64,000 nucleotides of DNA from Streptomyces omiyaensis (GTDB lineage Bacteria; Actinomycetota; Actinomycetes; Streptomycetales; Streptomycetaceae): the NCBI RefSeq assembly GCF_014650895.1, contig NZ_BMVV01000004.1, positions 186,001 to 250,000 of the forward strand, written 5' to 3'. Numbering within the stretch: position 1 is the first letter of the stretch; every line of letters begins with the position of its first letter. Position numbers and translations under genes: made by a program. This document shows, piece by piece, positions 57,114 to 64,000 of the stretch. Under the pieces are notes generated by a model. The model saw only the letters and a program-made list of their open reading frames with translations. It searched no databases and was not told the DNA's origin.

Positions 57114-58349
57114 TCAGGTGAGTTCTTCCAGGGCGGCGGACAGCTCGGCCAGGGCCCTGACCGCCTGCGGCAGTTGCTCGGGTGCGCGGGAGGCGAGGGT
57201 CTCGGCGCGCTCGGCCGGGCCGTCGCCGAGGAGGGGGCCGGTGTCGAGGCGGACGCGGAGGGCGCCGAGTTCGTCGCCGAAGCGGTGGCCGCCGGGGACG
57301 GGGCGGCCGAGGCGGGCGGTGAGGTGCTGCTCCAGTTCCGGGGAGTCGGTGACGCCGGCGGCGGCGAGTCCGGGGCGGAGCGGTCCGAGGTCGGCGTAGA
57401 GGTGGCGCCCGGCCCTCGGGGGCCGGGCGAGGGCTCCGGCGGCGAGGACGGCGCGGTGCGCGGCGGCGGCGAGCCTGCCGTGGACGGCCGCGGCGCGCAG
57501 GGCCGGTACGGAGACGTCCTCGGGTTCGTCGAGGGCGTGGGCGACGGCGGGGGCGAGGGGGGCGGGGAGGACCGCGCCGAGGGCGGTGAGGGCGTCGAGG
57601 GCCCGGGCGCGCGGGTCGCCGTACCGGTCGGCGCGGGACGGGCCGGTGGGCGGGAAGCGGGCGATCGCGCAGGGCCAGGAGGCGGGGACGAGTCCGCCGC
57701 CCGCGAGGTCGGCGAGGACGGTGACGTCGTCGGGGCACATCTCGGCGGGGCTGACGAGGACGGTGTCCCGGGGCTGGTGGAGGGTGTCGCGCCAGGTCTC
57801 GTCGCTGATGACGTGGAGGCCCTCGGCCACGGCGGCCTCGCAGGCCTCGCGGACGAGTTCGGGCGGGGGGACGGTGGCGGTGGGGTCGTCGGCGACGGAG
57901 AGCAGCAGCACCCTGGGGGCGCCGCCCTCGGCGCGGACCCTGCGGACGGTCTCCAGGAGGGCGTACGGGTCGGGGACGCCGCCGGCCTCCGCGGTGGTGG
58001 GCACGTGGTACGCGGGCCGGCCGAGGAGCCGGATCTGCGGGGTCCACCAGGCGGGGCAGGGTCGGGGCAGCAGCACGTCCCCGCCGTGGGCGGCGAGCAG
58101 GGCGAGGAGCAGGGCGGGGGCGCCGGGCGCGGCGAGGACGTCCTCGCCGTGGCCGCGCAGGCCGCGGCGCCACCAGTAGCCGGCGGCGGCCTCCCGGAGG
58201 ACCGGTCCGCCGCCGGGCGGTTCGGGGTCGGTCCGTCCGGCGGCGGCCGCGAGGAGGGCGGCGAGCCCCGGGGGGACGGACCGGCCGCTCTCGGGCGCGG
58301 GAGGTCCGTAGCGCACCGGGCCGCGGCCTTCCGGAGCCGTCTCCCGCAT
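57114..58349 (-). CDS. Aminotransferase class I/II-fold protein lacking the PLP lysine (pseudoenzyme?)
   Basis: A 411-residue protein with the fold-type I layout: GYWWRRGLRGHGEDVLAAPGAPALLLALLAAHGGDVLLPRPCPAWW, then SVADDPTATVPPPELVREACEAA, LHVISDETWRDTL (PLP N1 Asp region), and LGALRVRLDTGPL (carboxylate Arg region). The lysine motif expected after the DE-x-Y block (S-x-S-K) reads VLADLAGGGLVPASW, with no Lys. It may bind an effector rather than transaminate. RBS AGGAGGT is 8 bases before the ATG at 58349. First gene of a pair with the NAPE-PLD-like hydrolase. Confidence 0.8.
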   Translation of the reverse strand: MRETAPEGRGPVRYGPPAPESGRSVPPGLAALLAAAAGRTDPEPPGGGPVLREAAAGYWWRRGLRGHGEDVLAAPGAPALLLALLAAHGGDVLLPRPCPAWWTPQIRLLGRPAYHVPTTAEAGGVPDPYALLETVRRVRAEGGAPRVLLLSVADDPTATVPPPELVREACEAAVAEGLHVISDETWRDTLHQPRDTVLVSPAEMCPDDVTVLADLAGGGLVPASWPCAIARFPPTGPSRADRYGDPRARALDALTALGAVLPAPLAPAVAHALDEPEDVSVPALRAAAVHGRLAAAAHRAVLAAGALARPPRAGRHLYADLGPLRPGLAAAGVTDSPELEQHLTARLGRPVPGGHRFGDELGALRVRLDTGPLLGDGPAERAETLASRAPEQLPQAVRALAELSAALEELT

Positions 58350-58379
58350 GTCCCGTACCTCCTGAGCGCACGGGGCGCC

Positions 58380-58416
58380 GGGCACGGCGTCCCCGTGCCC
58401 TTTATATGTACAAACG
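58380..58416 (-). promoter_or_regulatory. AT-rich promoter and hairpin/operator upstream of the PLP-fold gene
   Basis: TTTATATGTACAAACG (58401-58416) is a rare AT-rich block; read on the minus strand it offers a TATAAA-like -10. Next to it GGGCACGG (58380-58387) and CCGTGCCC (58393-58400) form a perfect 8-bp inverted repeat with a 5-base loop, between promoter and ribosome binding site. Confidence 0.5.
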
Positions 58417-58431
58417 CTCGCCCCCGCCCGT

Positions 58432-59658
58432 TCAGACGACGGTGACCGGGTGACGGACGACCGCGTCGAAGAGGTAGCCCTGGGTGTTGTGGACGGCCCG
58501 GTCGGGCTGGGTGTTCCCGGCGGCGTCGGTGGTGCGGGAGAGGAGCGTGGCGGGTCCGGTGCGGGTGGGCCGCCACGGCGCCGACCAGCGGACCCAGGCG
58601 CCGCGCCGGGGCGCGTCGTGGAGGTGGGCGCGGCGCCAGGTGGCGCCGCCGTCGGCGGAGACCTCGACGGTGCGGACCGGGGCGTGGGCGGACCAGGCGC
58701 GGCCGGTGAGCCGGTGGACGCGGCCGGCCTCCAGGGCGGCGCCGAAGGGCAGCTGGTGGCCGGACTTGAGGGTCTGCCGGGTGATCGGGGCGCTGCCGCC
58801 GGGCGGGTGGGCCTCGCCGAGGAGGCGGTACCAGTCGGTGGACCAGGGGCTGGTCAGCGGGCGGGTGGAGACCTCGATGTCGCCGAGCCACTTGACGGAG
58901 GCGATGCCGACCCAGTTCGGGACGATGAGCCGGACGGGGTGGCCGTGGTCGTACGGGAGGGGCTCGCCGTTCATCTCGTACGCGAGGATCACGTCGTCCA
59001 GGGCCTTGGCGACGGGCAGCGGGCGGCGGACCCGGCCGTAGTCGGTGCCGCCGGAGACGTACGGGGCGTCGAGGCCGCGCGGCAGCAGGTCGACGGCGTC
59101 GTGGGCGAGTCCGGCGCGGCGCAGCACCTCGCCGAGGCGGACGCCGCGCCAGCGGGCGGCGCCGACGGCGCCGAGGGTCCAGGCGGTGCCGGAGACGGTC
59201 TGGCCCTGCTGGGTGGCGTAGAGGCTGCGGCCGTTGCCGGCGCATTCGACGAGGGCCGTCCGGGTGACGGAGGGCAGGTCGCGCAGGTGCCCGTAGGTGA
59301 AGTGGACGGGGCGGCGTCCGTGGAGGCCGTCGCCCCAGAGCGTGAGCCGCCAGTCCTCGGCGTCGAGGACGGGGGTGGAGGTGTGGTTGCGGACGAAGAA
59401 GCGGGCGGCGGGGGTGAGGAAGCCGGTGTCGGCGAAGGCGTCGAAGCGGGCCTCGGCGTTGGTGCCGCGCACGGTGAAGTACGGGTCGGGCAGGGACTTG
59501 ACGATGCCGGGGGCGGCCTGGGGCGCGGGCGCCGCCGGACCCTCGGCGGTGGCGGCCTCGGCGGCCGGGGCGGCGAGTCCGCCGAGCGCCGCGGCGGCGG
59601 GGGTGGCGGCGAAGGCCTTCAGGAGCGTTCGGCGGACGGGCTCGGACGGGTGCGGCAC
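58432..59658 (-). CDS. Sulfite oxidase-family molybdopterin enzyme, Tat-exported
   Basis: A 408-residue protein. The start has a twin-arginine signal (VRRTLLKAFAATPAAAALGGLAAPAAEA). The Mo-cofactor domain shows the molybdenum Cys in RTALVECAGNGRSLY, then VRLGEVLRRAGL, HPVRLIVPNWVGIASVKWL; a C-terminal Mo-co dimerisation domain (VRTVEVSADGGATWRRAHL) follows. It probably oxidises sulfite or a related S/N oxyanion outside the membrane, which would fit release of sulfite by organosulfur catabolism. GTG 59658 with GAGGAG upstream. Export as folded holoenzyme is inferred from the RR motif. Confidence 0.91.
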   Translation of the reverse strand: MPHPSEPVRRTLLKAFAATPAAAALGGLAAPAAEAATAEGPAAPAPQAAPGIVKSLPDPYFTVRGTNAEARFDAFADTGFLTPAARFFVRNHTSTPVLDAEDWRLTLWGDGLHGRRPVHFTYGHLRDLPSVTRTALVECAGNGRSLYATQQGQTVSGTAWTLGAVGAARWRGVRLGEVLRRAGLAHDAVDLLPRGLDAPYVSGGTDYGRVRRPLPVAKALDDVILAYEMNGEPLPYDHGHPVRLIVPNWVGIASVKWLGDIEVSTRPLTSPWSTDWYRLLGEAHPPGGSAPITRQTLKSGHQLPFGAALEAGRVHRLTGRAWSAHAPVRTVEVSADGGATWRRAHLHDAPRRGAWVRWSAPWRPTRTGPATLLSRTTDAAGNTQPDRAVHNTQGYLFDAVVRHPVTVV

Positions 59659-60112
59659 GGGACTCCTCGGCGCGGTCGCGGGGCGGGCCGCCGGACGGCG
59701 GCGGGCCGATCGTAGGGGCGCGCGGGGCGGGTGGTGCCGGTCGGGGAGTGCCTGTTCACGAGGCTGTCACAGGAGGGGGCCGCCTTCCGGCGGCGGCCGG
59801 GAGGTCGCGGCGGTGTCCGGGAGGTCGCGGCGGCGGCCCGGGTTCCCCCCACGGGCCGGGCCGCGCCGCGACGCGCGCCCCCCGTGGCGCGCGTCCTGCG
59901 GGGAAACATATTGGAATTTCCTTCTAGAAGACAACTTCAATCCGTGGGTCCTCCTTCCGGCCCTCCCGGGCGTGCCGCGAACTGCCCTGCCCAGCACCCC
60001 CGTAGAACCGGAACGCCATTCACTGTTTGTCCGCATCCCAAGACGCACGTCTCAGGATGCGGAGTATGGCCCTACCGTGGAACCACGCACCCACACCGAG
60101 GGAGTCGCTTCC
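59659..60112. promoter_or_regulatory. 454-bp divergent region: 17-bp direct repeat, AT-rich island, promoters
   Basis: CCGGGAGGTCGCGGCGG occurs at 59797-59813 and 59817-59833. An AT-rich island at 59904-59941 contains the 10-bp palindrome CTTCTAGAAG (59921-59930) and GGAATTTCC (59913-59921), unusual for this genome. Near the methyltransferase, TACCGT (60073-60078) could be its -10. No gene is seen. Confidence 0.6.
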
Positions 60113-60949
60113 ATGACGCACGCCGCCGAGCGGCCGAAGGCCCACGAGACCGCCGTCTACACCCATGGCCACCACGAGTCGGTCCTCCGCTCGCACACCT
60201 GGCGCACCGCCGCCAACTCGGCGGCCTACCTGCTGGGATCGCTGCGCCCGGGGCTCGACGTGCTGGACGTCGGCTGCGGCCCCGGCACCATCACCGCCGA
60301 CCTGGCCGCGCTGGTCGCCCCCGGCCGGGTCACCGCCGTCGACGCCGCCGGGGACGTCCTGGCGAAGGCGCGTGCGACGGCCGCCGAACGGGGCCTGGAG
60401 AACGTGGAGTTCGCGGTCGCCGACGTGCACGCCCTGGACTTCCCCGACGACTCCTTCGACGTCGTCCACGCCCACCAGGTGCTCCAGCACGTGGGCGACC
60501 CGGTCCAGGCGCTGCGCGAGATGCGCCGCGTCTGCCGGCCGGGCGGGATCGTGGCCGCCCGCGACAGCGACTACGGCGCCTTCGGCTGGTACCCCGAGCG
60601 GCCCGCCCTGGACGGCTGGCTGGACCTCTACCACCGGGTCGCGCGCGCCAACGGCGGCGAACCCGACGCCGGGCGGCGCCTGTTCTCCTGGGCCCGGCAC
60701 GCCGGATTCACCGACGTCACCGCCACCACGACCGCCTGGACCTTCACCACCCCCGACGAGCGGGCCTGGTGGAGCGGCCTGTGGGCGGACCGCACGGTCG
60801 ACTCCTCCTACGCGGACCTGGCGGTCGGGGGCGGCCACGCCACCCGGGCCGGGCTGACGGAGATCGGCGAGGCCTGGCGCGAGTGGGGCACCCAGGAGGA
60901 CGCCTGCTTCTTCGTGCCGCACGGCGAGATCCTGTGCCGGGTGCCCTGA
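60113..60949 (+). CDS. Class I SAM-dependent methyltransferase (UbiE-like)
   Basis: A 278-residue methyltransferase: HGHHESVLRSHTWRTAANSAAYLLGSLRPG, then LDVLDVGCGPGTITADLAALV (motif I), VTAVDAAGDVLAKAR (motif II), FAVADVHALDFPDDSFDVVHAHQVLQHVGDPVQALREMRRVCRPGG (motif IV onward). This subgroup is close to arsenite- or small-molecule methyltransferase-like proteins of Streptomyces; the acceptor is unknown. AGGGAG lies 8 bases before the ATG. Confidence 0.88.
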   Translation: MTHAAERPKAHETAVYTHGHHESVLRSHTWRTAANSAAYLLGSLRPGLDVLDVGCGPGTITADLAALVAPGRVTAVDAAGDVLAKARATAAERGLENVEFAVADVHALDFPDDSFDVVHAHQVLQHVGDPVQALREMRRVCRPGGIVAARDSDYGAFGWYPERPALDGWLDLYHRVARANGGEPDAGRRLFSWARHAGFTDVTATTTAWTFTTPDERAWWSGLWADRTVDSSYADLAVGGGHATRAGLTEIGEAWREWGTQEDACFFVPHGEILCRVP

Positions 60950-60962
60950 CCCGGCCGGAGCC

Positions 60963-62924
60963 TCACGGCCGCATGCGGAAATCGTAGGCGGCGGGGAGGG
61001 GTTCGTCGGTCAGGCGGGACCAGAGCTCGCCGATGACCTCGGCCCCCTCGCGGAGGTCCGGGACCTCGAAGCCCGCGTCGAAGACGGCGCGGGCCTCGCC
61101 GGGCCGCCGCTCGGCGAGGAGGATCCTCGCCTCCAGGAAGCGGAAGGCGCCCCGCGCCCGGACCTCCTCCGGCAGCCCCCGCCACAGGGCGCGGGCCCGC
61201 TCGGGCCGGCCGGCCGCCAGCTGGGCGTCGACCGCCTCCCGGGTCAGCGCGGCGGTCGCGGCGGCCCCGGCCGGCCCGTCCACGGACCCCTCCAGCTCCC
61301 CGCACGCCTCGGCGAAGCGGTGGGCGGCCCGCTCCGGATGCCCCTCCTCCCGGTCGGCCACGGCGAGGCAGTACAGCAGCGGCCACCGGACCGCCGCCCC
61401 GGCCAGGCCCCGCTCCCAGCTGCGGACCGCCTGGGCCCGGTCGCCCGCGTGCCACTGGGCGATGCCCAGGTGGTACTCGGTCGACGGGGACGCCGGGGCG
61501 GTCTCCAGCATGTCCCGCCAGGCCGGCGCGACCTGCGGCGGGAACGGCACGGCGCCCTTCGCGGGCGGCGGCAGCACGCCGGTGCGCAGCAGCTCCCGCC
61601 AGGGCGCCTGCCCGGCACCGAGGGTGGTCTCCGGGAAGGGCGTGCCAGGGAGGGCGTGACCGGCCCGCAGCACCTCCAGCGCGCCCCAGCCCGAACCGGC
61701 CGCCAGGACCGCGCCCGGCTCCGGGTCGGTGTCGGCGGCCCGCTCGCGCCAGGCGGCGTGGGCGGCGTCGACGGCGGCCCGGGGCAGCGCCCGCTCCAGG
61801 CTCCGCTCCGCCTCGGCGCGGGCGGCCGCCCAGTCGGCGCCGAGCGCGGGGCCCGGGTCGGCGGCCAGCGGCCCGTACGCCTCCAGCCAGCTCAGCTCCG
61901 ACTCCGGGGCGAGTTCGAGGTGTTCGAGCTGGGTCCGGGCGAGGCCGGCCTGGATCTCGGCGTACCCCTCGGTGCCCGGGGCGGTGAGCCACTCCTGCCA
62001 GCGCCGGCCGCCGGGCCCGGTGCCCCAGACGAAGAGCTTGCGGCCGCGCAGCGCGTCGGTGGAGGTCTGGACGAGGCCGGTGCCGTCCTCGTCGAGCGCG
62101 GCGATCCAGCGGCGCCGGCCGTCCGGCACGTCGTAGAACCAGTCGGCGGCGTGGGTGCTGCGCACGGGCCGCGAGCGGTCCGTGCCGTCCGGCCCGGCCG
62201 GCACCGGGACCCGGCGCAGGCCGCGCGCGTAGCCGTGGTGCCAGGCGGCGTCGGCGGGGGCGAGGACCCGGCGGCGCTCGGGGACGGCGGTGCTGGACCA
62301 CCAGTAGACGGGGGCCGGCCGCTCGTGCGGGTTGCGGACGCGGACGCCGGCGTACAGGAAGTCGGAGTCCTCCGGCAGCCACAGGTCGACCTGGAACGGC
62401 AGGTCGCGCAGGCGCTCCCACTCCCAGAGGCGGAGCATCGGGGTGCCGTCCGGCGCCGCCACGGTCGCCGCGTGCACCGGGGCGCAGGAGAGGGTGGTGT
62501 GGCCGGTGGCGCCGGTGTTCCACTCGATGCCGCCGGAGAACCACGCGCCGTTGAGGGCGAAGGCGGCGGGCTGGAAGACCGGGTTGCGGTAGACGAGTTC
62601 GCGGCCGGTCGGCTTGTGGTGCAGGGAGTGGATCCGGCCGCCGAGGCCGGGCAGGACGGTGACCCGCAGCCGGTCGTTCTCCAGGACGAGGGCGTCGAGG
62701 GCGCCCTCCGGGCGGTCCCTGCCGTAGCCGTCGCGGACCGGCGCGGGCAGCAGGCTGCGCAGCGGGGCCCGGCCGATGCCCCGCGCCATCTCGCGCGGCA
62801 GCGCGGCGAGCTCCTCGGGGCCGAGGGCGTGCGCCGGGCCGGGGACGCGGAGGGCCGGCAGCGGGTTGTCCGGGCCGAGCGGGGCCGCCGGGAGGGTGAG
62901 CACGGCACGTCGTACGGTCGTCAT
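60963..62924 (-). CDS. DUF5107/tetratricopeptide protein
   Basis: A 653-residue protein. Residues ~60-380 form the DUF5107 beta-sandwich (VLPGLGGRIHSLHHKPTGRELVYRNPVFQP, FSGGIEWNTGATGHT, VRVRNPHERPAPVYWWSSTAVPE). From ~390 on there are helical repeats of TPR type (STEYHLGIAQWHAGDRAQAVRSWERGLAG, YCLAVADREEGHPERAAHRFAEACG). DUF5107 proteins are linked to carbohydrate metabolism and resemble galactose-mutarotase-like sheets; activity unknown. Start: ATG 62924 is used, GTG 62939 is possible; neither has a strong ribosome binding site. Confidence 0.88.
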   Translation of the reverse strand: MTTVRRAVLTLPAAPLGPDNPLPALRVPGPAHALGPEELAALPREMARGIGRAPLRSLLPAPVRDGYGRDRPEGALDALVLENDRLRVTVLPGLGGRIHSLHHKPTGRELVYRNPVFQPAAFALNGAWFSGGIEWNTGATGHTTLSCAPVHAATVAAPDGTPMLRLWEWERLRDLPFQVDLWLPEDSDFLYAGVRVRNPHERPAPVYWWSSTAVPERRRVLAPADAAWHHGYARGLRRVPVPAGPDGTDRSRPVRSTHAADWFYDVPDGRRRWIAALDEDGTGLVQTSTDALRGRKLFVWGTGPGGRRWQEWLTAPGTEGYAEIQAGLARTQLEHLELAPESELSWLEAYGPLAADPGPALGADWAAARAEAERSLERALPRAAVDAAHAAWRERAADTDPEPGAVLAAGSGWGALEVLRAGHALPGTPFPETTLGAGQAPWRELLRTGVLPPPAKGAVPFPPQVAPAWRDMLETAPASPSTEYHLGIAQWHAGDRAQAVRSWERGLAGAAVRWPLLYCLAVADREEGHPERAAHRFAEACGELEGSVDGPAGAAATAALTREAVDAQLAAGRPERARALWRGLPEEVRARGAFRFLEARILLAERRPGEARAVFDAGFEVPDLREGAEVIGELWSRLTDEPLPAAYDFRMRP

Positions 62925-63081
62925 CCGCCCATGGAACACGCCCCCGACCGCCCTGAACAGACCGCGTGACCAGGGCTTTCCTCCGCCGGTAATGGCCGCG
63001 CGCCGCGGCGGCCCCCCGGCCTAGGGTGGAGGGTCGTCCGCTGCGGTGGCGGGCGCGCGGAGCACCACGGGAGTACGAGAG

Positions 63082-63417
63082 ATGGGCACACCACACACCT
63101 ACCGGGTCATCGTGCGGGGCACCTTCGACGGGCTGTCGCCCGAGGGCCGGGAGCGGCTGCTCGCCGAGGTGGAGGAGCACGGCCTGACGGCGATGCGCTT
63201 CACCGAGGAGGGCTCGCTCGCCTACGACCGGACGCTCCGGCACTTCTCGTACCGGCTGGTCGTCGAGTCGGACGCCGAGGACGGCGACGAGATGGCCGGC
63301 GCGCTCGCCGAGGAGCGGGTGGAGGCGGCGCTGGCCGCGCTCGGCCACGGGCACAGGGGGCTGAGGTCCACGGTGACCGACCTCGACACGATGAAGATCA
63401 ACCGCAAGGGGCGGTGA
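63082..63417 (+). CDS. DUF6204 family protein (111 aa)
   Basis: A 111-residue protein: HTYRVIVRGTFDGLSPEGRERLLAEVEEHGL, FTEEGSLAYDRTLRHFSYRLVVES and TDLDTMKINRKGR. I recall this as the DUF6204 family restricted to actinomycetes; it has a ferredoxin-like beta-alpha-beta layout. Function unknown. A TAGGGT (63022-63027) may be the -10. Its stop overlaps the convergent GNAT gene by 20 bases. Confidence 0.78.
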   Translation: MGTPHTYRVIVRGTFDGLSPEGRERLLAEVEEHGLTAMRFTEEGSLAYDRTLRHFSYRLVVESDAEDGDEMAGALAEERVEAALAALGHGHRGLRSTVTDLDTMKINRKGR

Positions 63418-63943
63418 GCGCCCAGCGCTCGTGGTCCCGCCAGGCCCCGTCGATGAGGAGCATGGCGGGCGAGAAGCCCTCCAGGCGGAAGCCGGCGCGG
63501 ACCACCAGGGCGCGGGAGGGGGCGTTGCCCGGCTGGATGTTGGCCTCCAGCCGGTGCAGCCCCATCGGCCCGAAGGCGTGGCCGAGGAGCAGGCCGAGCG
63601 CCTCGCCCATCAGGCCCCGTCCGGCGGCGTGCGCGAAGGCGCCGTAGCCGAGGGCCCCGCTGCGGAAGGCGCCGTGGACGATGTTGTTGATCGTGAGGAA
63701 GCCGGCGATGCGCCCGCCCTCCTCCCGCTCGCAGGCGAGGAAGCCGGCCCGGGCCGGCTCCTCGATCAGCGCGCCCGCGTAGGCGGCGTACCGCTCCGGG
63801 GTGCGCGGCGGGAACAGCCAGGGCGTGTGCAGCGTCACGCTCTCCTCCGCCCGCGCGGTGAACTCCCCGGCGTCGTCGAGCGTGAACGGCCGCAGGCCCA
63901 CGCGGGGGCCTGCGGCGAGGAAGCGGCCGTGATCGTCGGGCAT
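63398..63943 (-). CDS. GNAT-family N-acetyltransferase (RimJ/RimL-like)
   Basis: A 181-residue GNAT: VGLRPFTLDDAGEFTARAEES, GRIAGFLTINNIVHGAFRSGALGYGAFAHAAGRGLMGEALGLLLGHAF (acetyl-CoA-binding loop, H-x-x-G-R-G-L-M type), HRLEANIQPGNAPSRALVVRAGFRLEGF. RimJ-like enzymes acetylate the alpha-amino group of ribosomal proteins or small amines; the substrate here is unknown. Nothing is seen in the last 57 bases of the window. Confidence 0.92.
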   Translation of the reverse strand: MPDDHGRFLAAGPRVGLRPFTLDDAGEFTARAEESVTLHTPWLFPPRTPERYAAYAGALIEEPARAGFLACEREEGGRIAGFLTINNIVHGAFRSGALGYGAFAHAAGRGLMGEALGLLLGHAFGPMGLHRLEANIQPGNAPSRALVVRAGFRLEGFSPAMLLIDGAWRDHERWALTAPCG

Positions 63944-64000
63944 GGGCCCAGGCTATCCCCGCCGGGGCCGGTCAGCGCCGGGCCGCCGTCACGCGGTGCG

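Noticed and set aside
55985..59245. 1086-residue open frame on the minus strand
   Set aside because: It runs across four recognisable genes in another frame, is dominated by Arg/Pro/Ala and has no family similarity; long shadow frames are normal at this GC content.
1..64000. Prophage, integrative element or IS element
   Set aside because: No integrase, transposase, terminal repeats or att-like duplication at the tRNA-Leu was found; the holin-like domain at 53.5 kb is part of a chromosomal membrane phosphodiesterase.

Overview
The window is chromosomal DNA of a high-GC actinomycete, almost certainly Streptomyces or a close relative. Third codon positions are almost all G or C. It carries a WhiB-like protein, an SsgA-like sporulation protein, two XRE/DUF397/HATPase modules, many GTG starts, GTGA/ATGA start-stop overlaps, and several genes that look leaderless. 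I see no phage, IS element, CRISPR array or replication origin. It reads as ordinary chromosome with small accessory clusters.

Layout. 1-5.4 kb: end of a saccharopine-dehydrogenase-like gene, RidA, VOC protein with a 46-aa membrane ORF, endonuclease V, YciI, a secreted BNR-repeat protein, a two-domain Fe-S protein and an SsgA-like protein. 5.4-9.1 kb: an ABC-F ATPase with a long leader, then a divergent HATPase | XRE-DUF397 module. 9.1-10.6 kb: acyl-ACP desaturase behind a double operator, and a Wbl protein. 10.6-18.2 kb: a sulfur-acquisition cluster on the minus strand (Cys-containing leader peptide, DszB-like protein, lipoprotein SBP, permease, ATPase, signal-less SBP, flavin monooxygenase) with a divergent IclR regulator. 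18.2-20.4 kb: LigD-type polymerase and ATP-dependent DNA ligase, divergent. 20.7-25.5 kb: MFS exporter with a cytosolic C-terminal domain, YchJ, GH4 glycosidase. 25.5-29.4 kb: SAM methyltransferase and a second DUF397-XRE | HATPase module. 29.4-32.7 kb: membrane protein, tRNA-Leu(GAG), class F sortase and a membrane-tethered secreted protein. 32.9-43.6 kb: FabH, FdhD, ferredoxin-like protein, isochorismatase-family protein, SBF transporter/LysR pair, acyl-CoA ligase, aldo/keto reductase, ricin-lectin protein, His-rich methyltransferase, AraC regulator. 43.7-48.9 kb: NmrA-like protein, a second ABC-F with a 9-residue leader peptide, methyltransferase, pterin dehydratase, MmyB-type XRE regulator. 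49-64 kb: membrane alpha/beta hydrolase, holin-phosphodiesterase protein, two metallo-beta-lactamase-fold hydrolases around a DedA protein, a PLP-fold pseudoenzyme, sulfite-oxidase-like Mo protein, methyltransferase, DUF5107/TPR protein, DUF6204 and GNAT.

How it works together. The most coherent system is the sulfur cluster. The lipoprotein SBP, permease and ATPase should import an organosulfur compound. The LLM monooxygenase, and possibly the DszB-like C-S hydrolase, should release sulfur. A cysteine-containing leader peptide upstream could sense cysteine supply, and IclR probably senses the substrate. The two ABC-F genes have leaders typical of ribosome-mediated attenuation by ribosome-targeting antibiotics. 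Two WhiJ-type modules, one with a degenerate ATPase partner, and the SsgA-like and Wbl genes point to developmental control. No tools were used: family names are from recall of motifs and are stated as such.
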